A model generated the notes under the pieces. It saw only the letters and a program-made list of their open reading frames with translations. It did not search any database and was not told the DNA's origin. A DNA stretch of 64,000 nucleotides. It comes from Nonomuraea pusilla. GTDB lineage: Bacteria > Actinomycetota > Actinomycetes > Streptosporangiales > Streptosporangiaceae. The DNA is taken from NCBI RefSeq assembly GCF_900109355.1, contig NZ_FOBF01000004.1, positions 434,001 to 498,000 of the forward strand, in the 5' to 3' direction. The translations under genes were made by a program, and so were the position numbers. Positions 8,173 through 16,802 of this stretch are shown in pieces (the stretch's first letter is position 1; the number at the start of each line of letters is the position of its first letter).

Positions 8173-9462
8173 CTAGCCGATCCGCTCGCGGCGGCCGAGG
8201 ATGCCCTGCGGCCTGACGAGGAGCACGATGATGAGGACGGCCAGCGCGCCGACGCTCTTGAGCTCCGGCGGCACCCACAGCGTCGAGACCTGGATGAACA
8301 GGCCGACGACGATGGAGCCGACGAGCGCGCCGAACGCGGTGCCGAGGCCGCCGAGCGTCACGCCGGCGAAGATGAGCAGCAGGATGTCCTGGCCCATCGT
8401 GTACTTCAGGTTCTGCGACAGGCCGAGCATGACGCCGGCGAGCGCGGCCACGCCGCCGCCGAGGGTCCAGATGATCCGGATGACGCGGTCGACGTTGATG
8501 CCGGACGAGGCGGCGAGCGCCGGGTTGTCGGCCACGGCGCGGGCGGCCTTGCCGGTGCGGGTGCGCAGCAGCGCGACGCCCACGACGATCAGCACGACGA
8601 GCTCGACGGCCATGGCGACGAAGTTCTTGGGCGCGGCGGAGATCGGGCCGATCTGCACGCCGGGCTGGGCGGTGTACTGCGCGAACGCCTCGTTCTGGCC
8701 GCCGAAGAAGAGCAGGAAGACGTAGCGGAGGAAGAGCGCCACGCCGATCGAGATGATCATCATGGCGATGGTGCCGGTGCCGCGGCGGCGCAGCTGGCCC
8801 CAGAAGAAGCGGTCCTGGGCGTAGCCGAGCGCGGCGGCGACGATCACCGCGATGACGGCGGCGGGGATGAGGTGGAGCCCCATGCCGACGTTGAACGCGT
8901 ACGCGAGGATCGCGCCGAGTGTGACCAGCTCACCGTGGGCGAAGTTGGTCAGGCCGGTGGTGCCGTAGACGAGCGAGAGGCCGAGCGCGGCCAGGGCGAT
9001 GATCAGGCCGAGGTTGATCCCCTCGAAGGTGAGCTGCGCGAACTGCGTCCAGAAGGGGCTCTCCTCGGCGGACGCGTTCTGCTGCTGGCCCGGCGCGCCC
9101 TTGGGCTGCAGCGCGAACAGGACGGCCGAGCAGTTGCCCTCGTACACGGTGAGGGTCCTGACGTTGGTGCCCCCGCGCACTTCCGCGTTCTGCGGAAGCG
9201 AGCTGACATCCAGCGTGACCTTGTATTTCCCGGGTTTGTCGACCTGAACGTCCCAGGCGCCTTGGGCATTGGTGGCGACTTCCTTGACGGGTTGTCCGCC
9301 TTCGGTGGTCACCGCGATTTTCACGCCGTTCACTGGCTGGCCTTGGAGTTTGAGCGTCCCCTTCAGACCCTGGCATTCGGCCGGGCCCGCGTGCGCGGGA
9401 CCGGCGAGCAGGAAGACGAGTCCACCCAGGAAGGCCGTGAACGCGATCACGGCTCTGCGCAA
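8173..9462 (-). CDS. livH: LivH-type ABC permease with an N-terminal secreted Ig-like domain
   Basis: The C-terminal 290 residues are an ordinary LivH permease (GLSLVYGTTGLTNFAHGELV; AVADNPALAASSGINVDRVI coupling region; about eight membrane spans). Unusually, about 140 residues precede it: a cleavable-looking signal peptide (MRRAVIAFTAFLGG to AHA, residues 1-25) and a beta-rich domain (about 30-120, with GQPVNGVKIAVTTEGGQPVK and the strand pattern GKYKVTLDVSSLP) of the carboxypeptidase-regulatory/SdrB kind, with two cysteines. TTG 9462 is chosen because GAGGGAG lies 6 nt upstream; the upstream ATG in frame would bury the signal peptide. The domain should face outward and might touch LivK. 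Confidence 0.88.
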   Translation of the reverse strand: MRRAVIAFTAFLGGLVFLLAGPAHAGPAECQGLKGTLKLQGQPVNGVKIAVTTEGGQPVKEVATNAQGAWDVQVDKPGKYKVTLDVSSLPQNAEVRGGTNVRTLTVYEGNCSAVLFALQPKGAPGQQQNASAEESPFWTQFAQLTFEGINLGLIIALAALGLSLVYGTTGLTNFAHGELVTLGAILAYAFNVGMGLHLIPAAVIAVIVAAALGYAQDRFFWGQLRRRGTGTIAMMIISIGVALFLRYVFLLFFGGQNEAFAQYTAQPGVQIGPISAAPKNFVAMAVELVVLIVVGVALLRTRTGKAARAVADNPALAASSGINVDRVIRIIWTLGGGVAALAGVMLGLSQNLKYTMGQDILLLIFAGVTLGGLGTAFGALVGSIVVGLFIQVSTLWVPPELKSVGALAVLIIVLLVRPQGILGRRERIG

Positions 9463-9877
9463 TGGTGCTCCCTCAAGGTAGGTCAAGGCGGGGTTTTGCC
9501 CCTCCATCTCGACACGCGGGCATCGCAGGCACAACTGGGATGCTGTGGCGGGAGCCTATTCCGGCAACGCCCGGTTCAGTACCGTTCGTCACCAATTAGA
9601 GACATGCGTGTGTCACTCATGTGAGGAAGTAAAAGCCAGGTCAGGGGCTAAATGAAGGAAGACACCTGGCGCGCCGGAAACGAAGCGATAACGAGGGCGC
9701 GGAAAGAAGGAAGGCGGCGCGGAAACGGAAGACGAGCCCGCGGGAGCGGCCTTTGGGGCCGTGCAGGGCTTCCCCGGCCGCACACGTTATCTACCGGGCC
9801 TCCCCGCGGGCTCTGTTGCGAACACCGTAGCGACCCGCGGGGCCCGGCGAAAGGGGGATCTTGAGGAATCAGAGGGT
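9463..9877. other. intergenic stretch between livH and the thioesterase gene
   Basis: The 415 bp carry the livH-side promoter region, for which no convincing -35/-10 pair was found, and a purine-rich segment at 9650-9730. They also carry the structured element at 9734-9813 described separately. No protein-coding frame with good start or codon bias was seen. Confidence 0.6.
9734..9813 (-). ncRNA. candidate structured RNA or elaborate terminator downstream of the thioesterase gene
   Basis: Perfect 11-bp arms GAGCCCGCGGG and CCCGCGGGCTC close a 58-nt interior. The interior holds a second hairpin (CGGCC and GGCCG around a short loop) and a GC-rich pairing CCCGG/CCGGG, so a three-way-junction fold is possible. 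It lies about 65 bp past the thioesterase stop on the same strand. No T-tract follows the closing stem. Either a stable 3-prime-end structure or an independent small RNA fits; nothing here names a known family. Confidence 0.35.
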
Positions 9878-10291
9878 CTATTTGTCGCGCAGCATGCAGG
9901 TGAGGCGGGAGGTGCACACGCGCCGGCCCTGCTCGTCGCTGATCACGATCTCGTACGTCGCCAGCGTGCGCCCGCCGTGCAGCCGCGTGGCCACCCCCGT
10001 GACGTGGCCCGACGTGGCCGACCGGTGGTGGGTGGCGTTGATCTCGATGCCCACCGCGATGCGCTCGCGGCCCGCGTGGACGGCCGCGCCCACCGAGCCG
10101 AGCGTCTCGGCCAGCACCGCCGACGCCCCGCCGTGCAGCAGCCCGTACGGCTGGGTGTTGCCCTCGACCGGCATCCTGCCGACCACCCGCTCCGGCGTCA
10201 CCTCCAGGAACTCGATGCCCATCCGGTGGGCCAGCGTGCCCGCGTGCACGTTGCCGTACTCGTCCAGCAGCGCCGGGTCCGTGTGCGTCAA
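9878..10291 (-). CDS. PaaI-family hotdog-fold thioesterase
   Basis: A 137-residue single hotdog domain. The motif QPYGLLHGGASAVLAETLGS (about 48-67) is the helix and loop of the PaaI/YdiI acyl-CoA thioesterase family, where the HGG segment and the following acidic residue take part in catalysis. TTG 10291 is used as start because GGAGG sits 7 nt upstream on the minus strand. The gene diverges from polA across 62 bp. It probably hydrolyses small or aromatic acyl-CoA esters; the physiological substrate is not evident. Confidence 0.87.
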   Translation of the reverse strand: MTHTDPALLDEYGNVHAGTLAHRMGIEFLEVTPERVVGRMPVEGNTQPYGLLHGGASAVLAETLGSVGAAVHAGRERIAVGIEINATHHRSATSGHVTGVATRLHGGRTLATYEIVISDEQGRRVCTSRLTCMLRDK

Positions 10292-10341
10292 GGGGATGCC
10301 TCCACTGTTCCGAGCTCGGGTTTTCTGTCGCAGACGCAGAC

Positions 10342-10347
10342 TAGGCT
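10342..10347 (+). promoter_or_regulatory. -10 element of a leaderless polA promoter
   Basis: TAGGCT ends 6 nt before the polA GTG, so transcription would begin at or beside the start codon. No convincing -35 box was seen. coaE has the identical arrangement (TAGGCT, 6 nt, GTG). Confidence 0.55.
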
Positions 10348-10353
10348 GCGTGT

Positions 10354-13044
10354 GTGCCGAAGAGTGAAGTGACCCCCAGCCGCCCGTGCCTGCTGCTGCT
10401 CGACGGGCATTCGCTGGCTTACCGTGCGTTCTACGCGCTCAAGGACGCCAACCTGATGACCACCGACGGTCAGCACACCGAGGCGGTCTACGGGTTCACC
10501 TCCATGCTGACGAACGTCCTGCGCGACGAGCGGCCCACGCACGTCGCCGTGGCCTTCGACAGGTCGGAGCCCACGTTCCGCCACGAGGAGTACGCCGAGT
10601 ACAAGGCCAACAGGAGCGAGACCCCCGAAGACTTCCGCGGGCAGATGCAGCTCATCTTCGAGCTGCTCGACACCATGCGCATCCCGCACCTGTCCAAGCC
10701 CGGCTTCGAGGCCGACGACCTCATCGCCACGCTCGCCACCCGGGCCAGCGCCGAGGGCATGAACGTCCTCGTCGTCACCGGCGACCGCGACGCGCTCCAA
10801 CTCGTCGACGAGCACGTCACCGTCCTGATGACCCGCCGCGGCATCAGCGACATGACCAGGTTCACGCCCGAGGCCGTCGAGGAGAAGTACGGCCTGACCC
10901 CGCGCCAGTACCCCGACTTCGCGGCGCTGCGCGGCGACCCCAGCGACAACCTGCTCAGCATCCCGGGCGTGGGGGAGAAGACCGCCGCCAAGTGGGTGCG
11001 CGAGTTCGGCTCCCTCGCCACCCTGGTCGACCGCGTCGACGAGGTGAAGGGCAAGGTCGGCGACAAGCTGCGCGAGCACGTCGCCCAGGTGCTGATGAAC
11101 CGCAGGCTCACCGAGCTGCTGCGCGACGTGCCGATCGACGTCGAGCTGGGCGACCTGCGCCAGGGCGACTGGGAGCGCGAGGAGGTCAACAAGCTCTTCG
11201 ACACCCTGCAGATCCGCGGCGAGCTGCGCGAGCGCGTCTTCAAGGTGCTCGGCACCGGCGAGCGCGAGCCCGACCAGGGCTTCGAGGTCGAGACCGTGAT
11301 CCTCGGGCCCGACCGCGTCGCCGGCTGGCTCGCCGCCCTGCCCGAGGGCCGCGCGGGCGTCGCCTTCAAGGGCGTGTACGGCAGCGGCAGCGGCCGCGTC
11401 GACGGCATCGCGATCGCCTCGCCCGCGGGCACGGCGGCGTACGTCGACCCGGTGAAGCTGACCGAGGCCGACGAGGCCGCGTTGCGCGCGTGGCTGGCCG
11501 ACCCGGCCAGGCCCAAGGTCGTCCACGACGCCAAGGGCCCCGTCCTCGCGCTGTGGGCGCAGGGCATGGAGCTGAACGGGCTGAGCTGCGACACCGCGCT
11601 CGCCGCCTACCTCGCCATGCCGGGGCAGCGCACGTTCGCCCTCGAAGACCTCGCCAGGCGCTACCTCAACCGCGACCTGCGCGCGGAGGAGGAGTCCACG
11701 GGGCAGGCCGCGCTGTTCGGCGACGACGAGGACGCCCCGGCCAAGGACCTCGCGCTGCGCGCGCACGTGGCACGCGAGCTGGCCGAGGCGCTCGAGAGCT
11801 TCCTGTCCGGCCGCGGCGGCACCCACCTGCTCGGCGACGTGGAGCTGCCGCTGCTGGCCGTCCTCGCCGAGATGGAGCGCACCGGCATCGCCGTCGACAG
11901 CGAGTACTTCGCGGGCCTGGAGGCCGAGTTCGGCGCGGCGGTCAAGCAGGCGGTCGAGGAGGCCCACCGCTCGGTCGGCGAGCAGTTCAACCTGGGCTCG
12001 CCCAAGCAGCTGCAGGAGATCCTCTTCACCCGGCTCAACCTGCCGAAGACGAAGAAGATCAAGACCGGCTACAGCACCGACGCCGACCAGCTCGCCTGGC
12101 TCGCCACCCAGACCGACCACGAGCTGCCCACGATCATGCTGCGCCACCGCGACCAGCAGAAGCTGCGCACCACGGTCGAGGGGCTGATCAAGGAGATCGC
12201 CGACGACGGCCGCATCCACACCACCTTCAACCAGATCATCGCCGCCACGGGCCGCCTGTCGTCCGAGAAGCCCAACCTGCAGAACATCCCGATCCGCACC
12301 GCCGAGGGCCGCCGCATCCGGCAGGGCTTCGTGGTCGGCGAGGGCTACGAGACGCTGCTCACGGCCGACTACAGCCAGATCGAGCTGCGCATCATGGCGC
12401 ACCTGTCGGGCGACGAGTCGCTGATCGCCGCGTTCGAGTCGGGTCACGACTTCCACCAGGCCACCGCCGCCCGCGTGTTCGACCTGCCGCCCGAGCAGAT
12501 CGACGGCGAGCTGCGGGCCAGGATCAAGGCGATGAACTACGGCCTGGCGTACGGGCTGTCCGACTTCGGGCTGTCCACCCAGCTCAACATCCCGGTGGCC
12601 GAGGCGCGGGCGCTGAAGGAGGAGTACTTCGAGGAGTTCGGCGGAGTGCGCGACTTCCTGCAGGCCATCGTCCAGCAGGCGCGCAGCGACGGCTACACCG
12701 AGACCATCATGGGCCGCCGCCGCTACCTGCCCGACCTGACCAGCGACAACCGCCAGCGTCGCGAGATGGCCGAGCGGATGGCGCTCAACGCCCCGATCCA
12801 GGGCTCGGCCGCCGACATCATCAAGGTGGCCATGCTCAACGTGCGGCGGGCGCTGCGCGAGGAGGGGCTGGCCTCCCGGATGCTCCTCCAGGTCCACGAC
12901 GAGCTCGTCTTCGAGGTGGCGCCGGGCGAGCTGGAGGCACTCACGCGGCTGGTGTGCGACCAGATGAACGCCGCCTACCACCTGCGGGTCCCGCTGGAGG
13001 TGTCGGTGGGGGTCGGCCGCACGTGGGAGGACGCCGGACATTAA
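10354..13044 (+). CDS. polA: DNA polymerase I
   Basis: An 896-residue family A polymerase for Okazaki-fragment processing and repair synthesis. The 5-prime nuclease domain (about 1-300) opens with LLLDGHSLAYRAFYAL and holds DDLIATLA, VTGDRDALQLV and the helix-hairpin-helix SIPGVGEKTAAKW. The 3-prime exonuclease region (about 315-480) lacks the DxE/D/YxxxD metal ligands, as in other actinobacterial PolA, so proofreading is probably absent. The polymerase domain shows motif A (DYSQIELR, Asp672), motif B (ARIKAMNYGLAYGLS) and motif C (VHDE, residues 847-850). It starts at GTG 10354 directly after a TANNNT -10 box. Confidence 0.97.
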   Translation: MPKSEVTPSRPCLLLLDGHSLAYRAFYALKDANLMTTDGQHTEAVYGFTSMLTNVLRDERPTHVAVAFDRSEPTFRHEEYAEYKANRSETPEDFRGQMQLIFELLDTMRIPHLSKPGFEADDLIATLATRASAEGMNVLVVTGDRDALQLVDEHVTVLMTRRGISDMTRFTPEAVEEKYGLTPRQYPDFAALRGDPSDNLLSIPGVGEKTAAKWVREFGSLATLVDRVDEVKGKVGDKLREHVAQVLMNRRLTELLRDVPIDVELGDLRQGDWEREEVNKLFDTLQIRGELRERVFKVLGTGEREPDQGFEVETVILGPDRVAGWLAALPEGRAGVAFKGVYGSGSGRVDGIAIASPAGTAAYVDPVKLTEADEAALRAWLADPARPKVVHDAKGPVLALWAQGMELNGLSCDTALAAYLAMPGQRTFALEDLARRYLNRDLRAEEESTGQAALFGDDEDAPAKDLALRAHVARELAEALESFLSGRGGTHLLGDVELPLLAVLAEMERTGIAVDSEYFAGLEAEFGAAVKQAVEEAHRSVGEQFNLGSPKQLQEILFTRLNLPKTKKIKTGYSTDADQLAWLATQTDHELPTIMLRHRDQQKLRTTVEGLIKEIADDGRIHTTFNQIIAATGRLSSEKPNLQNIPIRTAEGRRIRQGFVVGEGYETLLTADYSQIELRIMAHLSGDESLIAAFESGHDFHQATAARVFDLPPEQIDGELRARIKAMNYGLAYGLSDFGLSTQLNIPVAEARALKEEYFEEFGGVRDFLQAIVQQARSDGYTETIMGRRRYLPDLTSDNRQRREMAERMALNAPIQGSAADIIKVAMLNVRRALREEGLASRMLLQVHDELVFEVAPGELEALTRLVCDQMNAAYHLRVPLEVSVGVGRTWEDAGH

Positions 13045-13087
13045 GAACTGTTTATCCCGATATGACGGGGAAGTCGGTCTTGTGGTG

Positions 13088-13106
13088 ATCGGCGGTGCTC
13101 GCCGAT
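13088..13106. terminator. short hairpin after polA, possible terminator
   Basis: ATCGGCG and CGCCGAT form a perfect 7-bp stem with a 5-nt loop, 44 bp after the polA stop. There is no T-tract, so termination is only a possibility. Confidence 0.35.
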
Positions 13107-13164
13107 ACCGGGGTGGTTCTGGACTACTCTGAGATCAGTTTCCCCCGAGTAGCACGGGAGTTTC

Positions 13165-14274
13165 GTGCGGATTTCAGCGTCTCTCACGCGGGTCATCGGT
13201 CTGGCGAACGTGGCCGTGGTCACGACGGCCGTCATCGGGCTCGGCCTCATGCCGTCCGATGGCGCGCCGCACGTGCGGCCCGACCTCACCGGCAACGCCG
13301 GGGCCAGTCTCGAAGGCGTCACGAAGCCCACACAGGCGCCGCAGGACGCCGGGCAGCCACCCGGCGTCGTCGCCACGCCCGAGTTCGCGCGGCAGATCCA
13401 CGCCAACGAGCTCGGGCTGGTCCCGATCCTGATGTACCACCGGATCGTTCCAAAGCGGCTCGCCTCCATCGACCGCACCCCCGACCAGCTCAGGAAGGAG
13501 CTGGAGAAGCTCGCCAGGCAGGGGTACGTGCCGATCACGGCCAGGGAGTTCGCCACGGGCCAGATCCAGGTGCCGGCCGGGAAGTCGCCCGTCGTCCTCA
13601 CCTTCGACGACGGGCACCCCTCCCACTTCGGCCTCGACTCCGCGGGCAACCCCAAGCCCGACACCGCCGTGTCGATCATCATGGACGTCTCCCGGCGCTA
13701 CCCGGGCTTCCGTCCTGTCGCCACGTTCTGGGTGAACAGGGCGCCGTTCGGGCTGGAGGACACCGCGTCGCAGAAAGCGGCGGTGAGCTGGCTGACCGGC
13801 CACGGCTTCGAGGTGGCCAACCACACCTGGGCGCACCCCGACCTGCGCGCGCTGCCGAAGAAGAAGGTCCGCGAGCAGATCACCCGGCTCGAACGCCTGC
13901 TCGTCAAGCTCGGCGTGGGGCCCTCCAAGACCCTGGCCCTGCCGTACGGGTCGATGCCGCGCGCCAGGAAGATCGCGATCAAGGGGAACTGGGACGGCAC
14001 CCGGTATGATTTCGCGGGCGTCTTCCTCGCCGGGGCCGAGCCGTCGCTTTCGCCCTACGCGAAAAAGTTCGACCGTCTGGCGATCCAGCGCATCCAGAGC
14101 AACGGCAAGAAGGGCGAGTGCCGCAAATGGTGCTCCCAGTACTGGCTGGAGTGGCTGAACAAGCACCCCGGCGAGCGCTACGTCTCCGACGGCGACCCGG
14201 AGCGGATCTCCATCCCGCGGCGACTTCGAGGTAATATCGATCTAAAGCGGAGACCACAGGTCAACGCCTATTGA
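13165..14274 (+). CDS. secreted polysaccharide deacetylase (carbohydrate esterase family 4)
   Basis: A 369-residue protein. An N-terminal hydrophobic segment (about 8-30) serves as signal or anchor. The NodB domain follows, with LVPILMYHRIV as its first strand. Catalytic and metal residues are visible: TFDDG (Asp148, Asp149) and HTWAH (His220, His224), the Asp-His-His zinc triad of CE4 enzymes that remove N- or O-acetyl groups from cell-wall glycans. A family motif LALPYGSMP is present near 258. The C-terminal 60 residues hold a cysteine pair (GECRKWCSQYW). GTG 13165 is the start. Confidence 0.9.
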   Translation: MRISASLTRVIGLANVAVVTTAVIGLGLMPSDGAPHVRPDLTGNAGASLEGVTKPTQAPQDAGQPPGVVATPEFARQIHANELGLVPILMYHRIVPKRLASIDRTPDQLRKELEKLARQGYVPITAREFATGQIQVPAGKSPVVLTFDDGHPSHFGLDSAGNPKPDTAVSIIMDVSRRYPGFRPVATFWVNRAPFGLEDTASQKAAVSWLTGHGFEVANHTWAHPDLRALPKKKVREQITRLERLLVKLGVGPSKTLALPYGSMPRARKIAIKGNWDGTRYDFAGVFLAGAEPSLSPYAKKFDRLAIQRIQSNGKKGECRKWCSQYWLEWLNKHPGERYVSDGDPERISIPRRLRGNIDLKRRPQVNAY

Positions 14275-14287
14275 TTCCTGGCACGGA

Positions 14288-14316
14288 TTGACCCCGTGGC
14301 CATCGTCTCATATGCT
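14288..14316 (+). promoter_or_regulatory. rpsA promoter
   Basis: TTGACC (14288-14293), a 17-bp spacer and TATGCT (14311-14316) make the best housekeeping-sigma promoter in the window. Transcription would start near 14323, giving rpsA a leader of about 145 nt. This also rules out in-frame upstream starts before that point. Confidence 0.75.
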
Positions 14317-14467
14317 GATCGCTGCGCTGTGGGCTCGCGCGCGCCTCAGACGGAGCGGGCTCGCGCTCGGTCACGTCGATGTCGTAATTCCTCGGCTTGA
14401 TGCGGAAGAGGGCCTGCCGCGCGTCCGCCACATCGACATCCTGTCCGCGTTCGGAGCAATTCCACAC

Positions 14468-15949
14468 ATGACGTCCAGCACTGAGGCCACCTCGAGCACC
14501 CCGCAGGTAGCGGTCAACGACATCGGGTCCGAGGAAGCCTTCCTCGCCGCGATCGACGAGACCATCAAGTACTTCAACGACGGCGACATCGTCGAGGGCA
14601 CCGTCGTCAAGGTCGATCGAGACGAGGTCCTTCTCGATATCGGCTACAAGACCGAGGGTGTCATCCCCTCGCGCGAGCTTTCGATCAAGCACGATGTCGA
14701 TCCTGCTGACGTCGTGGAGGTCGGCGAGCACGTCGAAGCCCTGGTTCTCCAGAAGGAGGACAAGGAGGGCCGCCTGATCCTGTCCAAGAAGCGCGCCCAG
14801 TACGAGCGCGCCTGGGGCACGATCGAGAAGATCAAGGACGAGGACGGCATCGTCACCGGCACCGTCATCGAGGTCGTCAAGGGCGGCCTCATCCTCGACA
14901 TCGGCCTGCGGGGCTTCCTCCCCGCGTCGCTGGTGGAGATGCGCCGGGTCCGCGACCTGCAGCCGTACGTCGGGCGCGAGCTCGAGGCCAAGATCATCGA
15001 GCTCGACAAGAACCGCAACAACGTGGTCCTGTCGCGCCGCGCCTGGCTCGAGCAGACGCAGTCCGAGGTCCGCCAGACCTTCCTCAACACCCTGCAGAAG
15101 GGTCAGGTCCGCAAGGGCGTCGTCTCCTCGATCGTCAACTTCGGCGCCTTCGTCGACCTCGGTGGGGTCGACGGCCTGGTGCACGTGTCCGAGCTGTCCT
15201 GGAAGCACATCGACCACCCCTCCGAGGTCGTCGAGGTCGGCCAGGAGGTCACGGTCGAGGTCCTCGACGTCGACATGGAGCGCGAGCGCGTCTCCCTGTC
15301 GCTCAAGGCGACCCAGGAAGACCCGTGGCAGCAGTTCGCCCGCACCCACCAGATCGGCCAGGTCGTGCCGGGCCGCGTCACCAAGCTGGTGCCGTTCGGC
15401 GCGTTCGTCCGGGTCGAGGAGGGCATCGAGGGCCTGGTCCACATCTCCGAGCTGGCCGAGCGCCACGTGGAGATCCCGGAGCAGGTCGTCCAGGTCGGCG
15501 ACGAGATCTTCGTGAAGATCATCGACATCGACCTCGACCGTCGCCGCATCAGCCTCTCGCTGAAGCAGGCCAACGAGGGCGTCGGCACCGAGGTCGAGTT
15601 CGACCCGACCCTGTACGGCATGGCGGCCACGTACGACGACCAGGGCAACTACATCTACCCCGAGGGCTTCGACCCCGAGACGGGTGAGTGGCTCGAGGGC
15701 TTCGACAAGCAGCGCGAGGAGTGGGAGCGGCAGTACGCCGAGGCCCAGCAGCGCTTCGAGGCCCACAGGCGGCAGATCGAGGAGGCCCGCAAGGCCGAGG
15801 CCGAGGCGGGCGAGGCCGCTCCCTCGTCCTACAGCGGCGAGACGCAGTCCCAGTCGGGCGGCTCCTCGTCGGCCCCGGCCGGTGGCGCCCTCGCCTCCGA
15901 CGAGGCGCTCGCGGCTCTCCGCGAGAAGCTCGCCGGCGGCCAGAGCTGA
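14468..15949 (+). CDS. rpsA: 30S ribosomal protein S1
   Basis: A 493-residue S1 of the short, four-domain actinobacterial type. Four S1/OB repeats can be read: VEGTVVKVDRDEVLLDIGYK (about 36-105), GTVIEVVKGGLILDIGLRGF (about 130-190), RKGVVSSIVNFGAFVDLGG (about 212-280) and VPGRVTKLVPFGAFVRVEEG (about 297-365). An acidic and Ser/Ala-rich tail of about 110 residues follows. It binds mRNA on the 30S subunit. ATG 14468 is chosen because it gives the usual MTSSTEA opening and lies downstream of the deduced transcript start. The ribosome binding site is weak (GGAG 11 nt upstream). Confidence 0.96.
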   Translation: MTSSTEATSSTPQVAVNDIGSEEAFLAAIDETIKYFNDGDIVEGTVVKVDRDEVLLDIGYKTEGVIPSRELSIKHDVDPADVVEVGEHVEALVLQKEDKEGRLILSKKRAQYERAWGTIEKIKDEDGIVTGTVIEVVKGGLILDIGLRGFLPASLVEMRRVRDLQPYVGRELEAKIIELDKNRNNVVLSRRAWLEQTQSEVRQTFLNTLQKGQVRKGVVSSIVNFGAFVDLGGVDGLVHVSELSWKHIDHPSEVVEVGQEVTVEVLDVDMERERVSLSLKATQEDPWQQFARTHQIGQVVPGRVTKLVPFGAFVRVEEGIEGLVHISELAERHVEIPEQVVQVGDEIFVKIIDIDLDRRRISLSLKQANEGVGTEVEFDPTLYGMAATYDDQGNYIYPEGFDPETGEWLEGFDKQREEWERQYAEAQQRFEAHRRQIEEARKAEAEAGEAAPSSYSGETQSQSGGSSSAPAGGALASDEALAALREKLAGGQS

Positions 15950-15983
15950 GCCCAGGCCACCCAGGCCAGGCAACGCCTTGACA

Positions 15984-16017
15984 GGAAGGCCCCGCACGGA
16001 GACGTGCGGGGCCTTCC
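15984..16017 (+). terminator. strong terminator hairpin after rpsA
   Basis: A perfect 14-bp stem, GGAAGGCCCCGCAC with its complement and a 6-nt loop, sits 34 bp after the rpsA stop. The following 210 bp up to the TetR gene hold nothing recognisable. Confidence 0.85.
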
Positions 16018-16229
16018 CGCATTCAAGGACGCCTCACGGGCACCGCCGCCCCTCGCTCCGCAACGGCAGCCGTTCAGCATGCCGGCCGCCCACCTCAACG
16101 GCCTGGGCCGCTACGCGATCGCTTCCTCAACTCCCGACAAAGGTCTGCGGCCGCCGCAGGTCTGACTTTCGCAGCGGTCTCGGCGCGAACGTGAGTGCCC
16201 GAGCGGGGTTCACGCGAGGGGTTATGTCC

Positions 16230-16802
16230 CTATCGGCGTCTGGTGGGGACCAGGAGAGCCCGTACGGCAGTGCGGATCACTTCGCTTGGGGACTCGGGCA
16301 CGCCGGTGGTGAGAGCGGTGAAGAGAACGCCCAGCACGCTCACCTCCAGCAGCATGGCGTCGTCCTGGCTGATGTCGATTCCGGCGGCGCGGCATTGGCG
16401 GATGATGAGATCGCTTCGGCCGTGCAGGGCGTCGGTCAGCGTGTGCCGCAGACGGGGGTTTCTGGTGCTCTCCAGGTGCAGCTCGAACAGGGCCAGCGGA
16501 TCGTGCCGGTCGTCGGTCAGCATCATCGTCAGGACGGCGACCAGCGCTTCCTCCAGATCGGCCGGCGAGATCGGCCGGACGGTGTAGGCGTCCACGCGTT
16601 CGCCGAGCCGGTGGGTGATCCGCTCGATGACCCCGTTGAGCAGCGCGTCGCGGGTGCGGAAGTAGCGCGAGGTGGTGCCGGCCGGTGCGGCGGCGGCGGT
16701 GTCGACGGCTCTGTGGGTCAGCCCGTGTGACCCCTGCTCGGCCAGCACCGTGATGGCCGCGTCCGCCAGGTGGTCGCGGCGCTGCGGGTTAGGCGGCGGC
16801 AT
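16230..16802 (-). CDS. TetR-family transcriptional repressor
   Basis: A 190-residue protein with an N-terminal helix-turn-helix (about 10-55: HLADAAITVLAEQGSHGLTH, then RAVDTAAAAPAGTTSRYF), the TetR pattern with a tyrosine-phenylalanine recognition end. The C-terminal ligand domain is unremarkable. ATG 16802 is used; a longer frame exists but enters the neighbouring remnant. The gene begins inside the 3-prime end of a broken FAD-monooxygenase gene on the same strand. It may once have regulated that gene. Confidence 0.88.
   Translation of the reverse strand: MPPPNPQRRDHLADAAITVLAEQGSHGLTHRAVDTAAAAPAGTTSRYFRTRDALLNGVIERITHRLGERVDAYTVRPISPADLEEALVAVLTMMLTDDRHDPLALFELHLESTRNPRLRHTLTDALHGRSDLIIRQCRAAGIDISQDDAMLLEVSVLGVLFTALTTGVPESPSEVIRTAVRALLVPTRRR

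Noticed and set aside
6367-9624. Very long plus-strand frame (about 1,085 codons) across the liv operon
   Set aside because: It is antisense to livG, livM and livH, encodes Arg/Gly/Asp/His strings without domains and arises from GC-rich codon use on the other strand.
10288-13041. Minus-strand frame opposite polA (about 917 codons)
   Set aside because: A mirror of polA codon bias; no start site or protein motifs.
14288-14467. N-terminal extension of ribosomal protein S1
   Set aside because: The extension would begin in the -35 box of the deduced promoter and does not resemble S1.
16018-16229. Small gene after the rpsA terminator
   Set aside because: Frames are short, lack ribosome sites and show no protein pattern.
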